Shown here: in pieces, positions 25,101 through 37,800 of the stretch | How positions within the stretch are numbered: the stretch's first letter is position 1 | How the letters are laid out: each line of letters opens with the position of its first letter | Position numbers and translations under genes: made by a program | Notes under the pieces: model-generated | The model's database searches: none | What the model saw: the letters and a program-made list of their open reading frames with translations, nothing else | What the model was told of the DNA's origin: nothing | Origin: Chloranthus sessilifolius | Taxonomy: Eukaryota > Streptophyta > Magnoliopsida > Chloranthales > Chloranthaceae | Length of the DNA stretch: 64,000 bases | Direction of reading: 5' to 3' | NCBI GenBank assembly: GCA_021018995.1 | Contig: CM037590.1 | Span: 105,587,097-105,651,096 of the forward strand

Positions 25101-28100
25101 AAAGATTCTGATTTTAAGGTGAGCCTTGCGTTTTAAATCATGCTATTTATGATTTGTAGCTAGATAATTAATGTCCTAAAAGACTAGAATTTAATGAGAA
25201 ATTATGATATGCGATTGGGCAATAAATGCCCTAAAAAGACTAGAAATAAATGTGATAAATTTTGGGGAAAAATAAACTTAAGAAGAAGAAACCCGTGTTG
25301 CTGAGAGTCTGTCAAAATCGACCGATCGATCGATTTTGACAGGATTTAGTTATGTGAAGAGATTTTGGACAGAACAAAAAAAGATTGGTTTTCTGAAGGA
25401 AACCGATCGATCAAAATAGAATTCGATCGATCAAAATCGTGTCGACAGGTTACCTGTAGGTTCGACAGGATGAGATGTGAAGAAGGGATTGGTTTCTGAG
25501 TAAACCGATCGATCGATTGTGGGACTGAATATAGAAACAGAAATGTGTGTTTTTCAGAGGAAACTTATTGATCGAAATGTGTTTCGATCGATCAATTTTT
25601 GAACCGATCGATCGGATTAGGATTCGATCGATCGATTTAATCAGATTCTGGCATTTGTTTGTTTTGAGGAAAAAAGTCCTTGGGACACATTTTTCTTCGT
25701 CACTTCTGACATGTAAGACATGAATTGACGTGTTTTAGGTTAAGAACAAGAGTGCATGATAAGAGGGGTACTTTGACAAGGAAGGACCTTCGTATGGAGT
25801 TTGAGTTGAGATAGGAAAAATCCTATAACATGTGCCTTTGTTACAATAAGCATGTAAATTGTGATATGATAAACATGTGTGTGTGAAAACCATGAACTCA
25901 GTCATTTAACATGCATGAGCTTTGAATACGGATTTAATTATAAGAATGTGTGTGTGTGTGTGTGTGTGAACTCAGTACGATCTGGATATGAGTGTGTGAA
26001 CCTCAGATTTCAAACTCTAAACCTAGTTATAAATTACCACAAGTCACGGTGATAAACTATAAGTTAAATTTCGCACTTTGATTTAAGGTTTGTGAGCGAA
26101 TACCCAATCGACGCGGCGGTATATCCGTGACCGATGCGGCAAGATGTCCGTGACCGGTACGGTGAGATATCCGTACAATTGTGTGACCGGTACAGCAGGA
26201 TATCCGTACATTGTGGACCGCGAATGGTCAATATGAAGCACAAGTGACCCTGCTAACGTATCTCAGAGGCTTGGCATTGTGAAATAATTTATTGAACGGC
26301 AATGGTGAGTATTCCCATCGGTATATTGTGGCTCTCGATGCTATATATGCTCGAGAGTGTATTTAAGTGATCTGTTTAAGTTTCGGGCGCAGGACAAAGA
26401 CCTTAAAATACGGAATATGATTTAATGAAGATTTTGCCGAAATTAAATAAATTAATTCAAGTTTAATCGTAAAATTATCTTTGATACCAGGGTCCAATCC
26501 GATGCGCAAGTACTTTAGAGTCGAGGCGAGATCGGCCTAGAGATAGTACTCTAGCTTTTCTAAGATTAGACGCTCATCTTCGGTCCGATGTAGATTCGCG
26601 AATTCTAAATTGGGTTGTGAAAGGGATTTACGGTTTGTAAAGGCCTATGGCTTTTAGATCGGTTTATGATTTTGGAAAAGGTATTGGCTTTGTGTAGTTT
26701 AGGGTTTCAAAAGGGTTTAGGGTTTAGGGGATCATAAGGAAGAAATTAGGCTATGGTTTAGAGAAGCACGCAGAGATTAAGATAGCAAATATAAGCAAAC
26801 CACGCAAATCAACAACAACAATAAGGAAAATATAGGGGAATCACTCCCTTGGTCTCACACCAAACCCATCTCAGGCAAAGATTACTCAAGCATAAAAGCA
26901 TTCAATAATCAATCAACTAACTACAATGTTCTTCTTAATGACCTTATATAGGAGCTCTTACAATAAAAGAAAACCCTAAAACGAATATTAAATAAAGACA
27001 AATAAACCCTTGAAGCAAAAGTTCAAAACTCAACTCCTAAAACAACTAACATAACTCGGCACGATTTCGATCGATCGAAATTGAAAATCGTTCGATCGAA
27101 ATTGAATTTTGTTCGATCGAAATTGAAAATCGTTTGATCAAAATTCTTATATACATAAAATATCGCCGTTGACATTTCGATTGATCGAATTTTAATTTCG
27201 ATCATCAATCGATTTTTTACTATGCTCCTTCAATTTCCAAAATTTCATCTTTCGCCTAGTTTTGATTTCCATTCTGCTTCTTTCGACGTCGGTATACACG
27301 AAACGGTCCATATCCAATGTCTACGATGTCGGCATCCCCGTCAGTTTCTTCTTGTGTCATGAGAAAATCTTTGGAAATCATGTGATTTACTTGCAACTTG
27401 CATATAATTCAGTTCGTTTTGATTCAGTTGCCTTTCAAAATTGTGTTCTTCAGTTATTTCGATATATGTCATGAGATTATATGTGTGATGTGATGATAAG
27501 CATGCTATGGATATTTTCCCTATTGAGCTTAGACTGTTAGCTCACCCTTCGACTATACGTCATAGGTACAGGTGTAGAGTATGGTACTGAGGATCATGAG
27601 CTTGAGGATCCTGAGTTCGTGCCAGAGGAGTCAGAGCCTCCGCCTGACGAGTATTTCCCTTAGGGGAATTGTGGTCATATACCTTTTGAGATTTTGTGTG
27701 TAGATTCGGCTTGGTACGTCCAGCCATGTGTTTCTTTAGAATTCAGATACATGTAATTAATTAACATATTGTTTTGTGAACCATGTTTCGGGGATGGATG
27801 GCCATCACCGGTGGTTCTTTTCGGTTCTTTTATCCATGTGTCCTTACATGGAATTAGAACCGTTCTTTTGAGCGCACTTTGATAGTAGATCTGGATATTT
27901 CTTTTGTTTATATGATGACTCTATCTGCATAGTTAGAGATATCTGCTCTATTTTCCGCTTTGTGTGTGGATGTGTCAAGTGTTCCAATCGGGGATCAGTC
28001 TTAACGACCATTCGACGACACAAGTTTCCGGAGTCGAAAATCCGGGTTGTCACATCACACCTTCGGCAAATCTAAACGGATCTCGCATGCCGGATTGGAC

Positions 28101-31100
28101 CCTAATAGAACCAAGCAAGGTCACTTAACCGAAAATCCACGAAACCTTAAGGTATCACTTTAATTTGTGATTAATTGTTCAATTAATTAGTTTAATTTCG
28201 GCAAATTAACACATCATGGGCATTCAAGAATTTTAAGGTCGTCCCGTGACAGTTTTGGTATTAGAACCCTAGGTTCTAGGTTAGGAAAACTTGTTTGTGC
28301 ATTTTTGCTGGTTGCTTTATATTGTTGTGTGATTCATTTTGTGTGTTCATTTGGGTGATTATCTGGTGTTTGTTAAAATTACTCAATTACATTTTATTTA
28401 TAGTTGCTTCTTCATCTTAGCTCCCTTGTTTAGTGTGTCGTCATCACCATGGATACTTGTACGATTGTCGATGCTCTTAGGAGCATCCAAGCCACGTTGG
28501 TCACGATCAATGATAGCCCCAAAACTAATGGTCGCAACAAGTGTTACAAGTGTCACGGATTCAGACACTTCGCTTATCATCAATGCCCCACAAAACTTCC
28601 CGCTCCAAATCTATTGACTGAAACAGAAAGTTCTACAGAGTTCGAAAAGGTGAAAGTGGGAGACGCTGTGTATGACCCTAGTACCATGATGAGTGAGATG
28701 GAGATAGAAGAAGTCGAAGAAAGTCTAGTTTGCATTGAAGAGACTTTTATTACCGTCGAGTGATGATATGGAGTCGCCCACACGCTAATCAATCGAGTCA
28801 CTTCCACATTATTTGTTAGTGTCCATAGAGTCGGTTGTGCACGAATCCTTACTGTTGGTAGAGTCGAGTGCACCTGAGTCTTTGGTGTTGGTTGAACCGA
28901 ATACACAAGTCACTCGAATCGCGTACATGAACCAATCGAGTCACTCACACATGAGTCATTGACCGTAGAGTCAGTTGTGCACGAGTCGTCATTGTTAATC
29001 GAATCGAGGGCACATGAGTTACTAGTGTCGGTAGAGTCCACTACCCATGAGATTCGTGTCACATGCACATGAGCATATCGAGTCTATAGGTGCACGTACA
29101 CATCATGATTTTGAGTCACATTTCGCATTGCATGAGGAAATTATGCCTACAATTGTTTTGTGCAATGACAATTCCAAATTATTGATGGATTTGCTTGCGA
29201 GCTTCAAAGAATTCCAAATAGCTGAGCATGTGATGGTTCGGGTTAGGCCTGAATGATTCCCATCGAGGACAGCGAAGAAGTTCCAAACCCGTATTGCCGG
29301 ATCTTTTAAGATGGTGGCAAAGAGTGAACCTAGTGTATATGTGCTTGAACTACCTTAAAGTATGGGGGTTAGTTCAACACTCAATGTGGAAGACCTAGTT
29401 CCTTGTCTAGACTCAGCCCCAATTCCTAGAAATCATTCTCAAACATCATTTCCTTGTGCACCATTCCCGATCCCACAACCCCTATCTTTTCCTCCTCCGA
29501 GCAAGATGAAAAGCGAGGTCATTGAGAAGATCATGGATGATCTTGTGGTATTCACCCGCAGCGGAGAGTTTCCAATTTATGTGATGAAGAGGGTTAGTGA
29601 GACGAATTATGGGAGCACTTGGGTTAATAAAAAAGAAGTTCGCCACTTGAGTTTCTATATTTCCAACCGATATTATAATCTCACTTCATCGGTGATGAAG
29701 TATTTTGGGTCCAAGAGAACTGGTGGGAAGCTTCAGTAAAATGTGGTAGAGAGCGTTGGCAACCCTGGTTCCGAGATTTCTTTGGTTCGTTGAGAAGAGG
29801 TTTTATCATGCGCTTCCCGATACAACCAACCGATGCCTCGAGCCAGTTTAATCGGTGATGAAATATTTTTGGTCAGGGAGAATTGGCGAGGACGCCAAGT
29901 CGCCAACATTATAGGTTGAGTTTGGACCACATCGCGTATATCGGCGAAAGAAGCAAGCCATAGAGCAGCTACCAGTGGAGTTTGAAGAGTTGGAGAACCG
30001 AAAGGAGGCCAAACTGGTCGCCCAAGAAGGATCAAGGTTGCCCAAGTGACCTAATTCATCCACAAATCAATGGGGCTAGTCGCCCAAGCGACCATCAAGC
30101 ATACACATAAGCTATGCATTCTCGCCTGGGCGGGAACCACTGAACTTCTCGCTCAGGCGAGAAACCATCTCGCCAAGCGAGAATTCAAGTCACTTTAAGT
30201 ATATTCACATCACGAATTTTGTCCCTTTTGTCCTTTAGAGTCTCTTTCTTTTCTTTTGGGATTATTCCTTTACATATGTAATTTCTACTTTGGGTACTGT
30301 CGTACTTAGCCATTTTAGGGTTTTTCTCTTTTTGGGACTTACTATATAAGGTCCTCATGTAATCCAAATTGGTAGAGAATTGCTAATGAATGAATGAAAA
30401 TGTCTTGCATTGAGCTTAAGATGAGCATGTGAAGAGTGATTCTTCTTTCCCACGTGGGTTTGGTTAAAGGCAAAGGGTGAGATGCCCATGTAAGTTCTTG
30501 ATCTTCTCTTTAGCACTTTTTCCTATTATGCTTGCTATTTTCTTACTTTTATTTTCATCTATTTGAACGTCTAAAACCCCAAAATCCTAAGTCTTGAGTT
30601 ATCTTGATGTCCATGTTTTTGGATTGATTCTCTTCGATACCCATCAATCCACAACCGTTGTTGGGCTCGAGATCACTCTGATTGTGCCGATTGATCGTTC
30701 CCTTCAAAACCCTAGCGAGGAGCTACGAGAATCAACATCGATCAACTTCCCCAACCTAGAAGATGCTAGAGTCCTATCTCTACTCTAGGAGAACAACTTC
30801 CACAAATCTAAACGGATCTCGCACATCGGATTGGACTCTAGCCAAACCAAGCATGGTCACTTAAGTAGAAATTCACGAAACCCTAAGGTATCGCTTTAAT
30901 TTGTGATTAATTGTTCAATTAATTAATTTAATTTCAGCAAAATAGCATATCATGGGCATTCACGTATTTTAGGGTTGTTGTCCCGTGTCAAAATCCCTTC
31001 CGTTTCGGCACGATAAGACAATTCCGGCAGCTCAAATTCAACTTCTGGCAGCCCAGATTCACTTTCGGCATCTGACATTCAATTTCAACAGTCTCAGACT

Positions 31101-31820
31101 CGACGATCCACTAACAATGATGACTTAGGATGTTACCGATAGTTTCGACACACAAAACACTATTTTCGGCGACATTCGACAATTCCGGTAAGATTTACAG
31201 ATTTTCGACAGCTTTAAATACTCGTTGGCAAGCGAAAACAGCAACCTGGAGCATCAAGGGTTGATTACGATGAGGTGACTTCACATACCCACGGTCTGGT
31301 AATCTGACGGCAATCTAAAACCCTTAGGGTTTCTACAACTTACAAGACCTCACTGCCCGAGGAGGAAGATGAAGTTGAAGGAGGGTGTTCTGGTCCCCAA
31401 CTCGAGGTGAGGTACAAGAAGTTGGTTGGGGAAAGGAGCTGATGAAAACCCCAGAATTTTCGACAATTTCGGTGAGCTTTCGGTGGCTGTTGACGTCAGC
31501 ACTGACATCAACACTTTGCAGATGATGTTCGCGATGACAGGGCGGTGCATGCATTGATTTATCGTGGATCGAGGGGCTCTGATTAGGGTTAGATCAAAGA
31601 AGAGAGAGAGAGAAGGGGGGGGGGATTTTGGGTCGAGTGTTGTGTACTCAAACCCACATATCATTAATATTTATATAATTTACAAATTGTTATTTGATAC
31701 CCACTAACTTCCTAAGCCCACACACCACCACTTGATAGAGAAGTGATAGGGCGATGCGTGCGTTGATTTATCGTGGATCGAGGGGCTCTAATACCACGAT
31801 AATTAGGGAGTTAGATAAGA

Positions 31821-31865
<45 letters not shown>

Positions 31866-34800
31866 AGGGGGGGGAGGGGGGGAATTAGGATCGAGTGTTG
31901 TGTACGCAAACCCACATATCATTAATATTTATATAATTTACAAATTGTTATTTGATACCGACTAACCTAAGCCCACACAGCATGACTTGATAGAGAAGTA
32001 GAATAATAAGAGTCAAAAGTAATAAAGAATATAAAGATTAGGATAAATGGAAAACAACCAACACTAAAAAGAGTTGTGTCCAACCCACTTCTAGGCCACA
32101 TGGGACATCTTTTGAGGGATCCCAAGCATAGATCAAAATATCGGACGATATCAATACGGATTGTTTTGGGGGGGTACCCGATACGATAAATTGGGTATTT
32201 ATCGGGTACCTCTTAAAACCACCAAACTAGTGTTCGATACGGGCAAATTATCGCCCGTATAGGACAATAATTTGAAATTATCGTCCAATAATTTCAAAAA
32301 AAATTGTGCTCCCCGCCCCTCCCCAGCGAGCTAAAGCACGGGTTTCAACTATTAAACCCTTTTTTTGTAGTTTTCTTTTAAGTCTCTTCTTCCTACTCTT
32401 CCACACCGGAGGTTTTAAACCCCCATTTAAGGCTTCAAGCACTACCTGACTAGCGCGTGATCACCAGAGTTCGTAGAGAAAGTACGTGTTCTAACATTTT
32501 AGGTTATTTTCCCCCCATTTCTTATATTTTCACTTTTGTTTATTCAAGATCTACCCTTAAATATGGTAGATCTTGAAATTTTAGGCCCAAATTTGAGGGA
32601 TTTGTGTTACCTCCCCCCCCCCCCCAAAATTTGAGTCTATAATGTCTCTAATGGGTCCTAAATTGAGTTTATTGTTAGAGTTTGTGATTAATTTTTTATA
32701 TAGATCATAAAAACTCTTATGATTTAGTTTTTATATGGATTTATCTATTTAATATCATTAAACTATATTAATTATTCTTTTAAAAATTAATTTATATATT
32801 ATCATTAATTATATATCATCGATGACATGTGACACATGTCATGGGGTATGTGACATATCATAGGGTATGTGGCACATCATTAGACACATGTCATGGGGTA
32901 TGTGACACATCATTAAATGGCATGTGTCGCATGTCATTAATTACATGGGACACAATTACATGTGATGTGTCACATGTAATTAATGACATGTGACACAGGT
33001 TATGGGGTGTGTGACATATATTTGATGATGTGGGTCACATGTAATTAATAACATGTGACACATGTGTTATATGTAATTGATGCGTCACATGACATGAGTG
33101 ACATGTCATTAATTACACGTGACCCACATCATCGAATGACATGTGTCACATGTAATTAATAAAATGTGACGCATGTCATGGGGTATGATGTGTGTCACAT
33201 GTAATTAATGACATGTGAGACATGTAATTGATGTATCACATACCCCATGACATATGTCACATATCAATAATTACATGTTACCCACATCATCGAATGACAT
33301 GTGTCACATGTCATTAATTACATGTGACACATGTCATTTGATGATGTGGGTCACATGTAATTACTGACATGTGACACATGTAATTGATGTGTCACATACC
33401 CCATGACATGTGTCACATGTTATTAATTACATGTAATGTGTCACATGTAAATTGATGTGTCACATACCCCATGACATGTGTCACATGTCATTAATTACAT
33501 GTGACATGTAATCAACATGTGACACATCATTTGTCACATGCAATCAGGAAACATATCATCGATGTTTAGCTGCTTCTAATTAACATCCTATCTTCTGGTA
33601 ATTCATGCAAGTGCAATAAATATGGTACATAGGCAAGATCCAATCTGGCAATACGGGCAAGCAATAAATGGTGATAAGCTCCGAATCGAATATAGGCTTT
33701 ATGAGAAGAAATTGCAGGGAAGAAGTATAACACAATTGAAAGAGCATTTGGCTCATATTAAGGGAGAGATAAAAGGATGTGAACATGTACCGAAAGAGGT
33801 GAGAGAACCTATCAGAGCCAACATGCAGGCACCTAAGGGAGGGGGGGAAGCAGAAGCCGACCGGAATAGGGACATGTATGGGAGAATAAGGATGGGGATC
33901 TAGAGTTTCCAGCACCTGGACCTGAGGGATTAGGGGATGATGAGGGTATCGATGCGGTGACATCGAGAGTGATGAGGGAGATTGCTAGAGAAGTACGACG
34001 CCGACGAGATCTAGAAGAAGTCAATTATCGGTTTCATCCAGCTTGAGGGGTCCATCCATGCGTGCTGGTAATGGTGGGTCTAGTCAGAGGTCATATGATC
34101 TCGATGATAGTGAGAACATTGAGGAGACTCAGGGGTTGCGTAGGTCAGGTTCCGCAAGGGAGTCCAGAAGGCCTACTACAAGTCGTACTATAGATCCTAT
34201 GGAGTCGTTTATGTACCGGACAGAAAGTGTGAAACAAACTAAATTGAGTGCAACCTCACTGAAAACATGGGGGAAGAAGCTCAAATAGGTCATTACAAAG
34301 TTCGTGGTATTCAACCACATTCTGAGTCAGGTTGTGGAGTCGCCTTACTTCAAAAGTATGATTGATACTAGTGCAGGAGCTGGTCCAAAAGTTAAAAAGC
34401 CTACTGCATATGAGGTATCTGGGCGCCTACTGGATGATGAGTACGTGAAGATAGGAGCTTATGTGACGAGCTTTGAAGGAGTATGAGATGAGAGAGATTG
34501 CACAATTATGTGCGATGGATGGACCGGTCCGACAAGAAAGAGTTTGATAAACTTTTTGGCCTACAACGATACCGAGATAATATTTCTGAAATCAGTTAAT
34601 GCTTCTAAACATGTGAAGACGTCCGATTACCTCTTTCAACTAATGGACAAGGTAGCTGAAGAGGTTGGAGAGAAGCGGGTTGTGCAGGTGGTAATAAACA
34701 ATGTCCCCAATATAAAGTGATTGGTACAAAATTAATGTTGAAGAGACCTCACTTGTACTGGACTTCGTGTGCCGCTCATTACGTGAACCACATTCTTTAG

Positions 34801-37800
34801 GATTTGGGAAAGAGGACTAAAGCACGGGCAACCATTTAAAGGGGAAGAATGATTACCCCTTCTCTGTAACACAGTGACAAATTGGTCAATTTAATGAGCG
34901 GATTCACTAATAACGAGCTGCTTTGACTTGGGATTACATGGTTTGCCATACAATTTCTAACCCTACAAAGTTTGGCTACATATAGGCGTCAGCTGAAAAG
35001 AATGGGGAAAATATGAATCAGAACTCCCACGATCAAAGAGACTTGCTTGCACTGAAGTTGCTGACTTGATCTACAGTACCAAGTTTTGGGCAAGATGTTG
35101 ACCACCTGATCGTTGTCACTACCCCATTGGTGCAAGTGTTGAGGTTGGTAGATGGTGATGAGAAACCAACGATGGGATATGTTTACGAGTCAATGGACAA
35201 GGCGAAATTGGCTATCAAAACCAAATGCCCTATATAATATAAACGATATTGGGAGTTATTGACAAGAGGTGGGATAAACAATTTCACCAGTACTTGCATG
35301 CCGCAGGTAAAACATGTTAAACTGCTTATGTAGTGATTTGTATTTATTTATTATTTTTTATATTTTTCAATGTTTCCATATACTGATGAGATTGCCAATA
35401 TTTTATGCATATCATACTACTTGAATCCGATCTTCCAGTATATGCAACACTTCTAGTTGAGTGGGGCCGATAAAGTGTAGAGTAATTTACTCAATGTCAT
35501 CCAACGAATGGAGCCTGAGTTAGCGAACCAAGGTCAAGCCATAAGAGACTGAGTCATAACTCATAACTCATAAGTTAAATGTCATATAATTTGTTTATTG
35601 ATATGTGGGTTATTGTATTCATCTTTGTAGATTGATATGTTCCGCAAGAAACATGGGTCATTTGGCACGAGGTTAGAGCAATCCCAAATCCAACACGATA
35701 AACCAGCTGATTGGTGGATGCACTATAGACATGATGGTCCAATACTGAGGTGGATTGTCATGCATGCTTTATGTTAAACATGTTCCTCATCCAACTATGA
35801 GCAGAATTGGAGTACCTTCTCTCTCATTCACATGAAGATAAGGAATAGGCTAACTATGAGTCGATTGGAAAAGTTAGTCTATTGTCATTACAACATGCGA
35901 TTAAAGGTCAAGAATATGCAAAGGACCAACTGTGGTAAGCAATTCTTTAGCGTCTTAGTTCATATAATTTTTATTTAATGTAATTAACGAGACATATACT
36001 AATTCATCTATCATATTCTACTTTACAGATAGTGAATATTTTAATCTCATTGAGTTGAATTATATATTCGCGGAGGATGACCCTTTGAATCAGTGGATCT
36101 AAGAGAGAAAAGCATCAGTGTTGGATAGTGAGAGCACTGCATGGTTGGACGATGCAAAAAGAATAGCGGAGGAGGAAGCTTCCAAACAACCTAGGCGGAA
36201 AAGAAGATTGCATCGACATTCAGTGGTTGGATCTGATGACGAAACGCAACCCGGTAGTGATATGGGGGATGATGACGATGATAATGACAATGATGGGGGT
36301 GATGTTGGAGGCGATGTAACCCACGTTGGCACTAGTGGTGAAGTCGATGATGTTGGTCCCTCTTATTCTTATGGAGGTATTGCCGCATGGGATGATAAAC
36401 TGGTAACAATGTTTGAGACTCCTATATTTAGAGGTAGAGGGGTTGAAGGAAGAGATTTGGAATCTTTCCAACCCCCACAAGGTCCGCAAGATGATTTGGG
36501 TTATACTATATCTAGCTTTGGGGAATTTAGTTTGCAAAACACTGAAGATTCAGCAACCAGTAATACATACCCAATCCCTCAACCAACCTACCCCTGGCCA
36601 TATAACTTCGTTGGTCAAATTTTTGGAGGACCAATATTTACCTATTACAATGAGCCATACTCGTTGCTAATGCCTCAGTTTCAAGGAGGGGCATATGATC
36701 ATAGGTATCAATATGGCCAACACTATAGGGAAAGTTCACGCATTAATGATGATGATCACGAGGACGAATAACCACCAAGGAGTTCAATGTCGCCTTAAAG
36801 TAAGTTTTTCATGTACAATGTAACTTTTAAAGCATTCATGATTCATGTACAATGTAATTAAGGATCTGAATTGATAAAATTCATAAATATGCATCAAATA
36901 AGCCTTAAATAATTAAAATTTTTTTTGAAATAAATAGAAAACCATTAAATATAATTTTCAGAATTTTAGAGTATTTTTTGGGATTTTTTTGAAAAAAAAA
37001 AACAAAAACTGTATTAGGATGATACATTCAATGTATCGCCGATACATTGAATGTATCGATACGTATCGGACGATACGCCGATACGTATCGTCCTGGAGGT
37101 TGGACGATACGTATCGGAAAACTGACAGTTTGACCCATGATCCCAAGTCATCAAAGTGGTGGCTCCAATTGGGAGCTACCTTGGCCCCAAAACACAATCA
37201 TGGAAGGAATTGAACCCTTCAATCAATGCACTCATATATAGACCTTTGTGCATATCTTTTTTAAAGGTTGATATCAAAGTGCACATATCATATGATTGCA
37301 ATCCTCTCATAGGCATGATTCATTGGTTGAGACATGTCCCAATGATTAGCTCCAAGTTAGATCACTTGGATTGATCAGAGATGTACACCATGTAGCACAA
37401 ATCTGGGCAGTCATGACCTATATGTGCAATGTCAGTCAGTAGAGTTGGATCCGTTAGTTTTAAGTGCATCTAAAACATTGGGGTTTAAGGTTTCATGTTG
37501 ACAACCCATTTTTACAACCCTCGATAAACAATCTGGAAATATCTGACGCCCCCACGAGGGTGCTAACTTCTTGTTAGATGATACCTACAGAAAAAAAAAA
37601 AATCCCTACAATAAATCATCTAAAAGGTGTAACGCTTTCACCATAGTCAACAGATGTATAATTTGTCAATCATGTAGGAGACAATGGATCACCTACTAAG
37701 ACATTGCAAGATGGCTTACAAAGTGTGGAATTTTGTTTTAACATTATTTGGCACATACATGTTTCCGTAATGAATGGAGCCCGAATACTTTTAATGAATC

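Larger units (their letters stand above)
24671..28054 (+). mobile_element. Solo LTR of a long-LTR gypsy element (Tekay/Del-like)
   Basis: It starts TGTAACGTCCCGAAAATTT and ends CCGGGTTGTCACA, with inverted similarity between its ends, and is flanked by TCACA on both sides (24666-24670 and 28055-28059). No primer-binding site or polypurine tract is inside, so it is a solo LTR. Its own length is about 2.4 kb once the insertion at 26385-27343 is removed. A 30-bp tandem repeat of the type GACCGGTACGGTGAGATATC lies at 26110-26225. The long LTR and these termini suggest Tekay/Del. Confidence 0.8.
23774..28251 (+). mobile_element. 5' LTR of the chromovirus, interrupted
   Basis: It starts TGGTGGGGACGCC and ends GTCCCGTGACA. 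Removing the nested 3384-bp insertion and one TCACA leaves about 1.09 kb, similar in length and sequence to the 3' LTR. The TATA box (TATATAAGG) is at about 24226. Confidence 0.82.
23774..30990 (+). mobile_element. Gutted chromovirus (Ty3/gypsy) with nested insertions
   Basis: Two LTRs (23774-28251 with an insertion, 29884-30990) flank a short 1.6-kb internal region, and AAATC is duplicated outside. The internal region has a primer-binding site (28256), a gag zinc knuckle, repeats, the C-terminal end of integrase and a chromodomain-like tail. Protease, RT, RNase H and most of integrase are gone. A purine-rich GGTCAGGGAGAAT precedes the right LTR. It inserted into the copia element, antisense to the SCAB gene. 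Confidence 0.85.
20462..31982 (-). mobile_element. Ty1/copia retrotransposon (degenerate, split by a later insertion)
   Basis: On the minus strand the order is 5' LTR (31982-31797), primer-binding site (31796-31780), a poorly coding gag region, integrase, RT, RNase H, polypurine tract (CTTGAGGGGGAGTG, about 20647-20634) and 3' LTR (20634-20462). Integrase before RT defines copia. A chromovirus inserted at 23773/30996 splits the gag region; without it the element is about 4.3 kb. The LTRs are short, about 173 and 186 bp, and share CTTAGGAAGTTA and CAAATAACAATTTGTAAAT blocks. The coding parts carry frameshifts and stops, so it is dead. I found no convincing target duplication. It lies sense to the SCAB transcript, in its last intron. 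Confidence 0.8.
32127..37139 (+). mobile_element. hAT transposon, decayed, 5.0 kb
   Basis: An 8-bp duplication, ATCCCAAG, lies at 32119-32126 and 37140-37147. The left end CATAGATCAAAATATC and the inverse of the right end, CATGGGTCAAACTGTC, agree at 12 of 16 positions. Both ends are followed inward by GATACG/CGGACGATA words, like subterminal repeats. Between them lie plus-strand BED, DUF659 and hATC transposase pieces in the order of autonomous hAT elements. Multiple stops make it inactive. It lies antisense in the last SCAB intron. Confidence 0.9.

Noticed and set aside
32822-33545. CRISPR-like array
   Set aside because: The repeats are irregular palindromes without uniform spacers, inside a plant hAT element.
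33580-33963. 127-residue minus-strand frame
   Set aside because: Antisense of the hAT BED region.
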